This document shows positions 8,216 through 16,752 of a stretch of 64,000 bases of DNA, piece by piece; the stretch's first letter is position 1, and every line of letters starts with the position of its first letter. The translations under genes were made by a program, and so were the position numbers. The stretch is taken from positions 62,001 to 126,000 of the forward strand of contig NZ_BMRX01000010.1 in assembly GCF_014648855.1 (NCBI RefSeq), read 5' to 3'. Below the pieces are notes generated by a model. That model made no database searches. It had not been told where the DNA came from and was given only the letters and a program-made list of their open reading frames with translations. The stretch is from Streptomyces parvulus (lineage in GTDB: Bacteria; Actinomycetota; Actinomycetes; Streptomycetales; Streptomycetaceae).

Positions 8216-8683
8216 TCAGTCACGCGTCGGCTCGGGCTGGGCGCCGGAGCGGTCCTCCACCAGGGCGCGCAGGGCGCGGGCGTCGTCGATGGCACGCTGC
8301 CTGGCGATGCCCGGCTGGATGCCGAGCACGGGCAGGCTGGTGCCGTCGCTGAGGTCGAGGAAGACCCAGGGGTCGCCGTGGCGGAGGTTGACCCGGAGGA
8401 TCTCGGCCCAGGCCAGGCGCCGCCTGGTGGTGAGGTTGACGACCGTGACGCCCTCCGGGTCGACGTCGACCCGGGGGCGGGCCATCAGGAGCAGTCCGCC
8501 GGCCAGCAGGAGGGCGGTCAGCACGAAGCTGAGGCGCTCCCCCGCTCCGAGGCCGCCGAGCAGCGACCCGACCGCCGTGATGGTCGCGAAGGTGGCGACG
8601 GCGAGGGCGATCAGGACCGCGCGGGTGCGGCCCGGCCGGAAGGTGACGGGCAGGGCGGGCAGGTCCGGTGTGGTGTCGGGCAT
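8216..8683 (-). CDS. Membrane-anchored PH-like domain protein
   Basis: 155 residues. Two hydrophobic segments lie at about residues 21-45 and 50-68. A C-terminal beta-rich PH-like fold follows, with VDVDPEGVTVVNLTTRRRLAWAE-type strands (DPWVFLDLSDGTSLPVLGI). It resembles the low-molecular-weight antigen 6 / bacterial PH domain proteins of actinobacteria, whose function is unknown. It starts 20 bp after the hisG stop on the same strand, so it probably rides on the rib-his transcript. Confidence 0.75.
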   Translation of the reverse strand: MPDTTPDLPALPVTFRPGRTRAVLIALAVATFATITAVGSLLGGLGAGERLSFVLTALLLAGGLLLMARPRVDVDPEGVTVVNLTTRRRLAWAEILRVNLRHGDPWVFLDLSDGTSLPVLGIQPGIARQRAIDDARALRALVEDRSGAQPEPTRD

Positions 8684-8703
8684 GGCGTCGCTCCGGGGCG
8701 GGC

Positions 8704-9561
8704 TCAGAGCCGGCAGGCGTGGATGGCCGTGGTCAGGATGGCCCGGGCGCCGATCTCGTAGAGGTCGTCCATGATCCGCTGGGCCTCCTTGGCGGGGACC
8801 ATCGCGCGGACGGCGACCCAGCCCTCGTTGTGCAGCGGGGAGACGGTCGGGGACTCCAGGCCGGGGGTGAGGGCGACGGCCTTCTCCAGCTGCTCGACGC
8901 GGCAGTCGTAGTCCATCATCACGTACGTCCGGGCCACCAGGACGCCCTGGAGGCGGCGCAGGAACTGCTGGACCTTGGGCTCGGTGGTCTCGTCGGGTTC
9001 GGCGCCCGAGCGGCGGATCACGACGGCCTCGGACTTCATGATGGGCTCGCCGAAGACCTCCAGGCCCGCGTTGCGCAGGGAGGTGCCGGTCTCCACGACG
9101 TCGGCGATGACCTCGGCCACGCCGAGTTCGATCGCGGTCTCGACGGCGCCGTCGAGGTGGACGACGGAGGCGTCGACGCCCCGGTCGGCCAGGTGGGCGG
9201 CGACGATGCCCTCGTAGGAGGTGGCGACGGTGCGGCCCTTGAGGTCGTCGATGCCGTTCGCGGTGCCCGGCTTTCCGGCGAAGCGGAAGGTGGAGCGGGC
9301 GAAGCCGAGCGGCAGGATCTCCTCGGCGTCCGCGCCGGAGTCGATCAGCAGGTCGCGGCCGGTGATGCCGATGTCGAGCTTGCCGGAGGAGACGTAGATC
9401 GCGATGTCGCGGGGCCGGAGGTAGAAGAACTCGACCTCGTTGGTCGGGTCGACGACCCGCAGTTCCTTGGACTCGCGGCGCTGCTGGTAGCCGGCCTCAT
9501 GCAGCATGTCCGCCGCAGGGCCGGAGAGGGAACCCTTATTGGGGACGGCGATGCGCAGCAT
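8704..9561 (-). CDS. hisG: ATP phosphoribosyltransferase
   Basis: 285 residues, catalysing the first step of histidine synthesis (ATP + PRPP to phosphoribosyl-ATP). It opens MLRIAVPNKGSLSGPA, the typical HisG N-terminus. The PRPP-binding region is around AEVIADVVETGTSLRNAGL (residues ~150-170). The length indicates the long form with a C-terminal ACT-like regulatory domain, where histidine feedback inhibition usually acts (VMVP-type segment AVRAMVPAKEAQRIMDDL). It follows hisE with a 45-bp gap. Both histidine genes are downstream of ribH rather than in a full his operon. Confidence 0.96.
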   Translation of the reverse strand: MLRIAVPNKGSLSGPAADMLHEAGYQQRRESKELRVVDPTNEVEFFYLRPRDIAIYVSSGKLDIGITGRDLLIDSGADAEEILPLGFARSTFRFAGKPGTANGIDDLKGRTVATSYEGIVAAHLADRGVDASVVHLDGAVETAIELGVAEVIADVVETGTSLRNAGLEVFGEPIMKSEAVVIRRSGAEPDETTEPKVQQFLRRLQGVLVARTYVMMDYDCRVEQLEKAVALTPGLESPTVSPLHNEGWVAVRAMVPAKEAQRIMDDLYEIGARAILTTAIHACRL

Positions 9562-9606
9562 GAGGTCGGCTTCCTTTGCGTGGGGTGGGGCGGGGACGGG
9601 CGGGGT

Positions 9607-9879
9607 TTACAGGTGGGCGTAGACGTCGTCCAGGGAGATGCCGCGGGCGACCATCATCACCTGGACGTGGTACAGCAGCTGGGAGATCTCCTCGGCGGCC
9701 GCTTCCTTGCCCTCGTACTCGGCGGCCATCCACACCTCGGCGGCCTCCTCGACGACCTTCTTGCCGATGGCATGGACCCCCTTGTCCACCAGCTCGGCGG
9801 TGCGGGAGGTGGCGGGGTCGCCGTTGGCGGCCTTGTGCTGGAGCTCGGTGAAGAGCTCCTCGAAAGTCTTCTTGGACAT
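9607..9879 (-). CDS. hisE: Phosphoribosyl-ATP pyrophosphatase
   Basis: 90 residues, the usual length of a stand-alone HisE. It hydrolyses phosphoribosyl-ATP to phosphoribosyl-AMP, the second step of histidine synthesis. The all-alpha MazG-type metal motif is visible in GKKVVEEAAEVWMAAEYEG, with KEAAAEEISQLLYHV after it. The ATG at 9879 is preferred because it gives the normal start MSKKTFEEL; a GTG four codons upstream has no better ribosome site. It ends TAA. It sits 34 bp after ribH and 45 bp before hisG. Confidence 0.94.
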   Translation of the reverse strand: MSKKTFEELFTELQHKAANGDPATSRTAELVDKGVHAIGKKVVEEAAEVWMAAEYEGKEAAAEEISQLLYHVQVMMVARGISLDDVYAHL

Positions 9880-9913
9880 GGTGGCGCCCACTTTACGCGT
9901 AGTGCCGGCGGGG

Positions 9914-10399
9914 CTAGCGCCACGGTTCGGATACTGAGCGGAGCGTGGCCGCCGTGGCGACGGCCGCGGTCACCGCCTCGTGCCCCTTGTCCTCGCTGGA
10001 CCCCTCGAGTCCGGCCCGGTCGAGCGCCTGCTCCTCGGTGTCGCAGGTGAGGACGCCGAAGCCGACGGGGACGCCGGTCTCGACGGAGACCTGCACCAGG
10101 CCCTGGGTGACGCCCTGGCACACGTAGTCGAAGTGCGGGGTGCCGCCGCGGATCACGACGCCGAGGGCGACGACCGCGTCGTAGCCGCGGCCCGCGAGGA
10201 CCTTGGCGACCACGGGGAGTTCGAAGCTGCCGGGGACCCTGAGCAGGGTCGGCTCGTCGATGCCGAGGTCGTGCAGGGCGCGCAGGGCGCCGTCCACCAG
10301 TCCGTCCATCACCTTGTCGTGCCACTGTGCCGCGACGACGGCGACCCGCAGGTCTCCCACGTTGCGTACGGACAGTTCCGGTGCACCCTTGCCGCTCAC
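9914..10399 (-). CDS. ribH: 6,7-dimethyl-8-ribityllumazine synthase
   Basis: 161 residues. It condenses 3,4-dihydroxy-2-butanone 4-phosphate with the ribitylaminouracil to give lumazine, the penultimate step of riboflavin synthesis, as an icosahedral or pentameric shell. Signatures are RVPGSFELP, ALGVVIRGGTPHFDYVC with the catalytic His, and GVLTCDTEEQALDRAG. It lies 24 bp after ribBA and completes the riboflavin set of the operon. Confidence 0.97.
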   Translation of the reverse strand: MSGKGAPELSVRNVGDLRVAVVAAQWHDKVMDGLVDGALRALHDLGIDEPTLLRVPGSFELPVVAKVLAGRGYDAVVALGVVIRGGTPHFDYVCQGVTQGLVQVSVETGVPVGFGVLTCDTEEQALDRAGLEGSSEDKGHEAVTAAVATAATLRSVSEPWR

Positions 10400-10423
10400 G
10401 GCTCTCCTCGCGTTGCTGCTTGC

Positions 10424-11713
10424 TTACTGGTTGCCGCAGGTGGACACGGGCTTCGCGTCCAGCCAGGGCAGGTCGTGGCCCATCCGGTCCCGCTTGGTGC
10501 GCAGGTAGCGGAGGTTGTGCTCGCCGGCCTGGACGGGCATCGGCTCGCGGCCGGTGACGTCGATGCCGTGCCGGACGAGGGCGTCGCTCTTGTCCGGGTT
10601 GTTGGTCATCAGGCGGACGGAGCGGACGCCGAGGTCCGCCAGGATCTGGGCGCCGGCGCCGTAGTCGCGGGCGTCGGCGGGCAGGCCCAGTTCCAGGTTG
10701 GCGTCGAGGGTGTCGCGGCCGCGCTCCTGGAGCTCGTAGGCGCGCAGCTTCGACATCAGGCCGATGCCGCGTCCCTCGTGGCCGCGCAGGTAGACGACCA
10801 CTCCCCTGCCCTCGGCCTGGATGCGGTCCAGGGAGGCGTCGAGCTGGGGGCCGCAGTCGCAGCGCTGGGAGCCGAAGACGTCGCCGGTCAGGCACTCGGA
10901 GTGGATGCGGACCAGGACGTCGGTGCCGGCGCCGACGTCGCCGTGCACGAGGGCGACGTGCTCGACGCCGTCGACGGTGGAGCGGTAGCCGTACGCCGTG
11001 AACTCGCCGTGCCGGGTGGGGAGGTGGACCTCGGCCTCGCGGCGGACGGTGGGTTCGGCGCTGCGGCGGTAGGCGATGAGGTCCTCGATGGAGATGATCG
11101 TCAGCCCGTGCTTGCGGGCGAACGGGATCAGCTCGGGCAGCCGCAGCATGCGGCCGTCCTCGCCGGCGATCTCGACGATGGCGCCGGCCGGGCGCAGTCC
11201 CGCGAGGCGGGCCAGGTCGACGGCGGCCTCGGTGTGGCCGTCGCGGACGAGGACGCCGCCGGAGCGGGCGCGCAGCGGGAAGATGTGGCCGGGCCGGACC
11301 AGGTCGGTGGGTGCGGCGGTGCCGCTCGCCAGGAGCCGGAGGGTGGTGGCGCGGTCGGAGGCGGAGATGCCGGTGCTCACGCCGTGGGCGGCGGTGGCGT
11401 CCACGGAGACGGTGAAGGCGGTCTTCATCGACTCGGTGTTGTCGTCGACCATCTGCGGGAGCCGGAGCCGGTCCAGTTCGTCGCCCTCCATGGGGGCGCA
11501 GATCAGGCCGCGGCACTCGCTCATCATGAAGGCGACGATCTCCTCGGTCGCCTTCTCGGCGGCGATGACGAGGTCGCCCTCGTTCTCGCGGCTCTCGTCG
11601 TCCACGACGACGACCGGGCGTCCGGCGGCGATGTCGGCGACGGCCCGCTCGACCGGGTCGAGGGAGAGGTCGTCCACGCCTTCGGGGCTGTAGAGGATCG
11701 GTGCGGTGCTCAT
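10424..11713 (-). CDS. ribBA: Bifunctional DHBP synthase / GTP cyclohydrolase II
   Basis: 429 residues. The N-terminal RibB domain (about 1-215) makes dihydroxybutanone phosphate from ribulose 5-phosphate; its active site shows in DDESRENEGDLVIAAE and MSECRGLICAPM. The C-terminal RibA domain (about 220-420) opens GTP to the first riboflavin pyrimidine. It carries the zinc-binding ECLTGDVFGSQRCDC with three cysteines, and RGHEGRGIGL. It therefore supplies both branch precursors. The ATG overlaps the stop of ribM as ATGA. Confidence 0.97.
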   Translation of the reverse strand: MSTAPILYSPEGVDDLSLDPVERAVADIAAGRPVVVVDDESRENEGDLVIAAEKATEEIVAFMMSECRGLICAPMEGDELDRLRLPQMVDDNTESMKTAFTVSVDATAAHGVSTGISASDRATTLRLLASGTAAPTDLVRPGHIFPLRARSGGVLVRDGHTEAAVDLARLAGLRPAGAIVEIAGEDGRMLRLPELIPFARKHGLTIISIEDLIAYRRSAEPTVRREAEVHLPTRHGEFTAYGYRSTVDGVEHVALVHGDVGAGTDVLVRIHSECLTGDVFGSQRCDCGPQLDASLDRIQAEGRGVVVYLRGHEGRGIGLMSKLRAYELQERGRDTLDANLELGLPADARDYGAGAQILADLGVRSVRLMTNNPDKSDALVRHGIDVTGREPMPVQAGEHNLRYLRTKRDRMGHDLPWLDAKPVSTCGNQ

Positions 11714-12354
11714 GCGGGCGCTCCTTCCGGGATGGGCCGCGTCGCCTCACGGGAGCGCAGCCACCAGTCGCGCAGGCCCCACAGGACGAGCGCGCCGTAG
11801 AGGACGTAGACGAAGCCGGAGAAGGCGAAGCCGTTGGCGAAGTTCAGCGGGACGCCGACCAGGTCGACCAGCAGCCAGGCGAACCAGAACTCGACCATGC
11901 CTCGGGCCTGGGCGTACATCGCGACGACGGTGCCGACGAAGATGTAGGCGTCCGGCCAGGGGTCCCAGGACAGGGTGGGGAAGGCGGTGAACAGGCCGCC
12001 CACCGCGAGGGTGCCGGCGGCGGCCGCGGCGGCCAGGACGCCGCGCTCGCGCCAGGTGGCGAACCGGACGGCGATGGAGCCGTCCTGGCTGCGCTGCCGG
12101 CCGCGGTTCCACTGCCAGAAGCCCCAGGCGGCGACCACCATGACGACGATCTGCTTGCCGGCGCTGCCGGAGAGGTGGGCGGTGGCGAAGGCCGCGAAGA
12201 GGACGAGTCCGGAGACGAACTGCACGGGCCAGGTCCAGATGGAGCGCCGCCAGCCGAGCGCGAGACCGAGCAGGCCGATCACGTTGCCGATCATGTCGGA
12301 CCACTTGATGTGCTGGCCGAAGAGCGTGAACGCCTCGGAGTTGAGCCAGTTCAC
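11710..12354 (-). CDS. ribM: PnuC-family riboflavin transporter (RibM-like)
   Basis: 214 residues with about seven hydrophobic segments. PnuC-type landmarks include NVIGLLGLALGWR, the WQWNRG motif near WGFWQWNRGRQ, and FWFAWLLVDLVGVPLNF. PnuC proteins carry nicotinamide riboside. Members encoded inside FMN-riboswitch operons, such as RibM of Corynebacterium and S. davawensis, carry riboflavin instead, and I infer the same here from context. The GTG start overlaps the ribE stop as GTGA, and its own stop overlaps the ribBA start, so all three are translationally coupled. Confidence 0.85.
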   Translation of the reverse strand: MNWLNSEAFTLFGQHIKWSDMIGNVIGLLGLALGWRRSIWTWPVQFVSGLVLFAAFATAHLSGSAGKQIVVMVVAAWGFWQWNRGRQRSQDGSIAVRFATWRERGVLAAAAAAGTLAVGGLFTAFPTLSWDPWPDAYIFVGTVVAMYAQARGMVEFWFAWLLVDLVGVPLNFANGFAFSGFVYVLYGALVLWGLRDWWLRSREATRPIPEGAPA

Positions 12355-12962
12355 CGGGCGTCTCCCTGTGCGACGCGCCCGCCCAGCAGCCGCTCGACGT
12401 ACTTGGCGATGACGTCCACCTCGAGGTTGACCGGGTCGCCGGGCTGCTTGAGGCCGAGCGTGGTCAGGGCGAGGGTGGTGGGGATGAGGCTGACGGTGAA
12501 GAAGTCGGGTCCGGCGTCGACGACGGTGAGGCTGATGCCGTCGACGGTGATGGAGCCCTTCTCCACGACGTAGCGGGCGAGGTCCGCGGGCAGGGAGATC
12601 TTCACGAGCTCCCAGTGCTCGGAGGGCTTGCGCTCCAGGATCTCGCCGGTGCCGTCGACGTGGCCCTGCACGATGTGGCCGCCGAGGCGGGCGCCGACGG
12701 CGGTCGGGCGCTCCAGGTTGACGCGGGAGCCGGTGGTGAGGACGCCCAGGCTGGAGCGGTTCAGGGTCTCGGCCATCACGTCGGCCGTGAACTCGTCGCC
12801 CTCGTGGTCGACGACGGTGAGGCAGACGCCGTTGACGGCGATGGAGTCTCCGTGCCGGGCCCCCTCGGTGACCGCGGGGCCGCGCAGCCGGAAGCGACAG
12901 GCGTCGTCGAGCGTCTCGACGGCGGTGATCTCGCCCAGCTCTTCGACGATTCCGGTGAACAC
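12351..12962 (-). CDS. ribE: Riboflavin synthase alpha chain
   Basis: 203 residues. It dismutates two lumazines to riboflavin. The two lumazine-binding domains are repeats: the first starts VFTGIVEELGEI and contains SIAVNGVCLTVV, the second contains GSITVDGISLTVV. The GTG at 12962 is chosen because this family starts MFTGIVEE and AGGAGG lies upstream of it; an open frame continues further back without meaning. First gene of the operon, about 150 bp downstream of the FMN riboswitch. Confidence 0.96.
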   Translation of the reverse strand: MFTGIVEELGEITAVETLDDACRFRLRGPAVTEGARHGDSIAVNGVCLTVVDHEGDEFTADVMAETLNRSSLGVLTTGSRVNLERPTAVGARLGGHIVQGHVDGTGEILERKPSEHWELVKISLPADLARYVVEKGSITVDGISLTVVDAGPDFFTVSLIPTTLALTTLGLKQPGDPVNLEVDVIAKYVERLLGGRVAQGDAR

Positions 12963-13113
12963 TTCCCGGGTCCTCCTGCCTCTTCGGGCACGGACTCCGG
13001 GGCTGTCGAGAACGACAGAGACCGCGAGCGAGGACACCTGGGGCGACGCCGGACGGGCCCACCCGTGACGGGCGAGCCCAGAGATCGGCGGCGCGCACGA
13101 ATGCCCGCCCGCC

Positions 13114-13240
13114 GCGCACTGCCTCCCATCCGGACTTTAACCGTCGGTCCAGGAATTTCACCTGGTCAACCGGTCGCTGGAGGCGACCGGGTCGCGGACT
13201 GTAACCGCCGGTTCGGACTTTCACCGACCCCGGAGTGCGC
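13114..13240 (-). promoter_or_regulatory. FMN riboswitch (RFN element)
   Basis: Read on the minus strand, the element carries the conserved core pieces GGTCGGTGAAAGTCCG, GCGGTTACAGTCCGCGAC, CCAGGTGAAATTCCTGG and GACGGTTAAAGTCCGGATGG, in the correct order. The closing stem pairs GCGCACT with AGTGCGC at the two ends. Bound FMN is expected to switch off ribE-ribM-ribBA-ribH and probably hisE-hisG. Between it and ribE a GC-rich imperfect hairpin at about 13055-13079 may be part of the expression platform. Whether control is by termination or by sequestering the ribE ribosome site cannot be told by eye. Confidence 0.97.
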
Positions 13241-13384
13241 TGCTTCTGGTACACGGCCAGTGTGCCACGCCTGATCGCCGTCCATGCGGACGGAGTGTGT
13301 GGGGTGGCTCACAGAGCGCTTCTCGACCAGGACCCGACCGGGCCGTGCCCACCCAACTGACCTGGCCGCACAGGTCTTTTCAAT

Positions 13385-13427
13385 TGGTCCATACCTATTG
13401 ACGCTCTGGTCTAGTCCTCTCTACTGT
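13385..13427 (+). promoter_or_regulatory. Chitinase promoter with direct repeats and DasR-like site
   Basis: Two 12-bp direct repeats, TGGTCCATACCT (13385-13396) and TGGTCTAGTCCT (13407-13418), flank and overlap a -35 TTGACG (13398-13403). With an 18-bp spacer the -10 is TACTGT (13422-13427). Paired 12-bp repeats overlapping the -35 are the hallmark of chitin-inducible, glucose-repressed Streptomyces chitinase promoters. The second repeat also matches the DasR operator ACTGGTCTAGACCACT at 13 of 16 positions, which suggests control by N-acetylglucosamine metabolism. Confidence 0.85.
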
Positions 13428-13457
13428 CTGCGCAACTTCCGTGGAGAGGAACCGACT

Positions 13458-15821
13458 GTGCCTTCCCCCTCACGCTCCAGAACCGGCCGCCGGGCGAGAC
13501 CCGCGCTCTTCGCCGCGGCCGCCGCCGTCGCCGGACTGTTCCTGGCCGGCCTGCCCGCGACCGCCTCGCAGGCCGCCGACCAGGAGTCCTGTCGCCCGGA
13601 CGGCCTCTACGAGACGCCCGGCACCGACGTCCCGTACTGCTCGGTCTACGACTCGGCGGGCCGGGAGAAGATGGGCGCGGACCACCCGCGCCGGGTGATC
13701 GGCTACTTCACGAGCTGGCGCACCGGCAAGGACGGCAAGCCCGCGTACCTCGCCTCGGACATCCCGTGGGACAAGATCACCCACATCAACTACGCCTTCG
13801 CTCACGTCGACGGCGGCAACAGGCTCTCCGTCGGCGCGGACGGCGCCGCCAACCCCGCGACCGGGATGACCTGGCCCGGGGTCCAGGGCGCCGAGATGGA
13901 CCCGGGCCTGCCGTACAAGGGCCACTTCAACCTGCTGACCAAGTTCAAGAAGCAGCACCCCGACGTGAAGACGATGATCTCGGTGGGCGGCTGGGCCGAG
14001 ACGGGCGGCTACTTCAAGGGCGACGGCACGCGGGTGGACTCCGGCGGCTTCTACTCGATGGCCACCAACGCGGACGGCTCGGTCAACCAGGCCGGCATCG
14101 ACACCTTCGCGGACTCGGCCGTCGACTTCGTACGTACGTACGGCTTTAACGGCGTCGACATCGACTACGAGTACCCGACCACGATGAAGGACGCGGGCAA
14201 TCCGCTCGACTGGTCCTTCGCGAACGGCCGCCGGGCCGGGCTGGTCAAGGGCTACGCGGCGCTGATGAAGACGCTGCGCGAGCGGCTCGACCGCGCGGGC
14301 GCCGCGGACGGCCGGCACTACCTCCTCTCCGTCGCCGCTCCGTCGTCCGGGTACCTGCTGCGCGGCATGGAGACCTTCCAGGTCCAGAAGTACCTGGACT
14401 ACGTCAACATCATGTCGTACGACCTGCACGGCGCCTGGAACGAGTACGTCGGGCCGAACGCCTCGCTGTTCGACGACGGCAGGGACGCCGAACTCGCCTC
14501 CGCCGGCGTCTACACCACCTCCCAGTACGGCGGCATCGGGTACCTGAACACCGACTGGGCCTACCACTACTTCCGCGGCTCGATGCCGGCCGGCCGGATC
14601 AACATCGGGCTGCCGTACTACACGCGCGGCTTCAAGAACGTCACCGGCGGCACCGACGGGCTCTGGGGCCGGGCCCCCTCCACGGACTGCCCGGCCGGCT
14701 CGGGGCTGACCAAGTGCGGTGACGGCGCGGTCGGCATCGACAACCTCTGGCACGACCTGGACACGAAGGGCGCGGAGTCACCCGCCGGTTCCAACCCGAT
14801 GTGGCACGCCAAGAACCTGGAGAAGGGCATCGTCGGCGACTACGTCACCGACTACGGCTTCCCCGCCGGCACCCGCCTGACCGGGACCTACGCCCGCAAG
14901 TACGACGCCACGCTGGTGGCGCCGTGGCTGTGGAACGCGGAGAAGAAGGTCTTCCTGTCCACCGAGGACGAGCAGTCCGTGCGGGCGAAGGCCGACTACG
15001 TGGCCGACCGCGGCATCGGCGGGGCGATGATCTGGGAGCTGGCCGGCGACTACGCCTGGGACGCGGGCAAGGGCCAGTACGTGCCGGGATCGACGCTCAC
15101 CGACACGATGTACGACACCTTCAAGGCGGCCGGTCCCTACGGCGCCCGCCGCGCCACCACGGAGATGCCCTCCGAGGCGCTGGACGTCGGCGTGGAGTTC
15201 GAGCAGTTCCCGCTCGGCGACTCCAACTATCCGATCAGCCCCAAGTTGAAGATCACCAACAACTCGGGCACGACCCTGCCCGGCGGCACGGAGTTCCGCT
15301 TCGACTACGGCACCTCGGCGCCCGGCAACGCCAAGGACCAGTCCGGCTGGGGCACTTCCGTGATCAGCAGCGACCACACGGGGTCCAACGTGGGCGGGCT
15401 CAAGGGCGACCACCACCGCGTCTCGCTGAAGCTGCCGGCCTGGCAGTCGCTGGCGCCGGGGGCCTCCACGACGGTGGACCTCGTGTACTACCTGCCGGTG
15501 TCGACGCCGTCGAACTGGACGGTGACCTTCGGCGGCAAGTCGTACGCCCTGACGGGTGACCTCGCCCGCGGCACCACCGGGGCGGGCCCCGGCACCCCCA
15601 CCCCGACTCCGACTCCGACCCCGACCCCGACGCCCACGGGCTCCGGATCGCCGGATCCGGTGGAGTGCGCGGCCCCGGCCTGGAACACGGCCACGGCGTA
15701 CGGAGGCGGGAGCACGGTCTCCCACGAGGGGCACACGTGGAAGTCCAAGTGGTGGACGAAGGGCGAGGAGCCCGGCACCACCGGTGAATGGGGCGTCTGG
15801 CAGGACCTCGGGGCCTGCTGA
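13458..15821 (+). CDS. Secreted GH18 chitinase with chitin-binding module
   Basis: 787 residues. Signal peptide to about residue 38 (Arg-rich start, then LFAAAAAVAGLFLAGL, cleavage near ASQA). The GH18 barrel spans about 75-550 and contains the DxxDxDxE-type motif NGVDIDYEYP, with Asp234, Asp236 and the proton donor Glu238. A beta-sandwich chitinase-associated domain follows at about 572-700. Next come a Thr-Pro repeat linker and a C-terminal CBM5/12-type module (about 737-787) with aromatic WKSKWWTKGEEP. It hydrolyses chitin outside the cell. The GTG start has GGAGAGG about 9 bp upstream; the longer upstream frame runs through the promoter and is discarded. Confidence 0.95.
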   Translation: MPSPSRSRTGRRARPALFAAAAAVAGLFLAGLPATASQAADQESCRPDGLYETPGTDVPYCSVYDSAGREKMGADHPRRVIGYFTSWRTGKDGKPAYLASDIPWDKITHINYAFAHVDGGNRLSVGADGAANPATGMTWPGVQGAEMDPGLPYKGHFNLLTKFKKQHPDVKTMISVGGWAETGGYFKGDGTRVDSGGFYSMATNADGSVNQAGIDTFADSAVDFVRTYGFNGVDIDYEYPTTMKDAGNPLDWSFANGRRAGLVKGYAALMKTLRERLDRAGAADGRHYLLSVAAPSSGYLLRGMETFQVQKYLDYVNIMSYDLHGAWNEYVGPNASLFDDGRDAELASAGVYTTSQYGGIGYLNTDWAYHYFRGSMPAGRINIGLPYYTRGFKNVTGGTDGLWGRAPSTDCPAGSGLTKCGDGAVGIDNLWHDLDTKGAESPAGSNPMWHAKNLEKGIVGDYVTDYGFPAGTRLTGTYARKYDATLVAPWLWNAEKKVFLSTEDEQSVRAKADYVADRGIGGAMIWELAGDYAWDAGKGQYVPGSTLTDTMYDTFKAAGPYGARRATTEMPSEALDVGVEFEQFPLGDSNYPISPKLKITNNSGTTLPGGTEFRFDYGTSAPGNAKDQSGWGTSVISSDHTGSNVGGLKGDHHRVSLKLPAWQSLAPGASTTVDLVYYLPVSTPSNWTVTFGGKSYALTGDLARGTTGAGPGTPTPTPTPTPTPTPTGSGSPDPVECAAPAWNTATAYGGGSTVSHEGHTWKSKWWTKGEEPGTTGEWGVWQDLGAC

Positions 15822-15837
15822 CCCCGGCCAGAACCGG

Positions 15838-15875
15838 CCCGGCGGCGGTGACGACGGCCCTTGCCCGCCGCCGGG
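15838..15875 (+). terminator. Chitinase terminator
   Basis: Perfect 11-bp arms CCCGGCGGCGG and CCGCCGCCGGG with a 16-nt loop, beginning 17 bp after the chitinase stop. Confidence 0.7.
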
Positions 15876-15990
15876 TCTCCCAGTCCACGAGCCGCCGGCG
15901 AGCTGCGGAGCGGGACCTGCCTGGACACACTGGACGTGCCGAGGGGCGCTCCGTCCGGGAGCCCCGCGCGTCCGACAGGGGCTGAGCAGC

Positions 15991-16752
15991 ATGACCGACA
16001 TCCTCGTGACCGGCGGCACCGGCACCCTCGGCCGGCTCGTCACCGAGCGGCTGCGCGCGGACGGGCACGACGTGCGGGTGCTGAGCCGGCACAGCCGGCC
16101 GTACGCCGTCGACCTGCGGGAGGACGGCGGCGGGCTGGACGCCGCGCTGGGCGGCGTGGAGACGGTGGTGCACTGCGCGACCTCGCCGCGCGGTGACGAG
16201 CGGGCCGCCTCGAACCTCGTCGCGGCGGCGCGGCGGGCCGGGGTGGCGCACCTGGTCCACATCTCGATCGTCGGCGTCGACCGGGTGCCGCTCGGCTACT
16301 ACCGGAGCAAGCTCGCGGCCGAGCGGGTGATCGAGGAGTCGGGGCTCGGGTGGACCCTGCTGCGGGCGACGCAGTTCCACGACCTGGTGGCACGGATGCT
16401 CCGGTCCCTGGCCAAGGCGCCTGTCCTGCCGCTGCCGGCCGGGGTCGGCGACCAGCCCGTGGAGGTGGCGGAGGTGGCCGGCCGGCTCGCCGGGCTGGCG
16501 GCCGGCGCGCCCGCCGGACGGGTGGCCGACCTGGGCGGCCCCGAGGTGCGGACCCTCGATTCGCTGGCCCGCGCCTACCTGCGCGCCACGGGACGCCGCC
16601 GGGCCGTGGTGAACGTGCCGCTGGCGGGGAAGACTTACCGCGCGTTCCGGGCCGGCGGGCACCTCGCGCCCGAACGGGCGGTCGGCACGGGGACGTTCGA
16701 GCAGTTCCTGACGGCGCGGTACGGCGGCGGGGAGGACGGGCGGCGCGGATGA
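15991..16752 (+). CDS. NmrA-like NAD(P)-binding SDR protein
   Basis: 253 residues. The Rossmann motif is at the extreme N-terminus, ILVTGGTGTLGRLV, and there is a short-chain-dehydrogenase-like YYRSKLAAERVI around residues 100-112. Its size and the atypical active site fit the NmrA / NAD-dependent epimerase group, often NAD(P)H-quinone-type reductases or redox sensors. The substrate is unknown. ATG 15991 follows CAGGGG at a good distance; the longer open frame overlaps the chitinase. Its stop overlaps the next start as ATGA. Confidence 0.85.
   Translation: MTDILVTGGTGTLGRLVTERLRADGHDVRVLSRHSRPYAVDLREDGGGLDAALGGVETVVHCATSPRGDERAASNLVAAARRAGVAHLVHISIVGVDRVPLGYYRSKLAAERVIEESGLGWTLLRATQFHDLVARMLRSLAKAPVLPLPAGVGDQPVEVAEVAGRLAGLAAGAPAGRVADLGGPEVRTLDSLARAYLRATGRRRAVVNVPLAGKTYRAFRAGGHLAPERAVGTGTFEQFLTARYGGGEDGRRG

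Noticed and set aside
15595..15640. Short tandem repeat in the chitinase gene
   Set aside because: The CCGACT/CCGACC units simply encode the Thr-Pro linker, common in secreted Streptomyces hydrolases.
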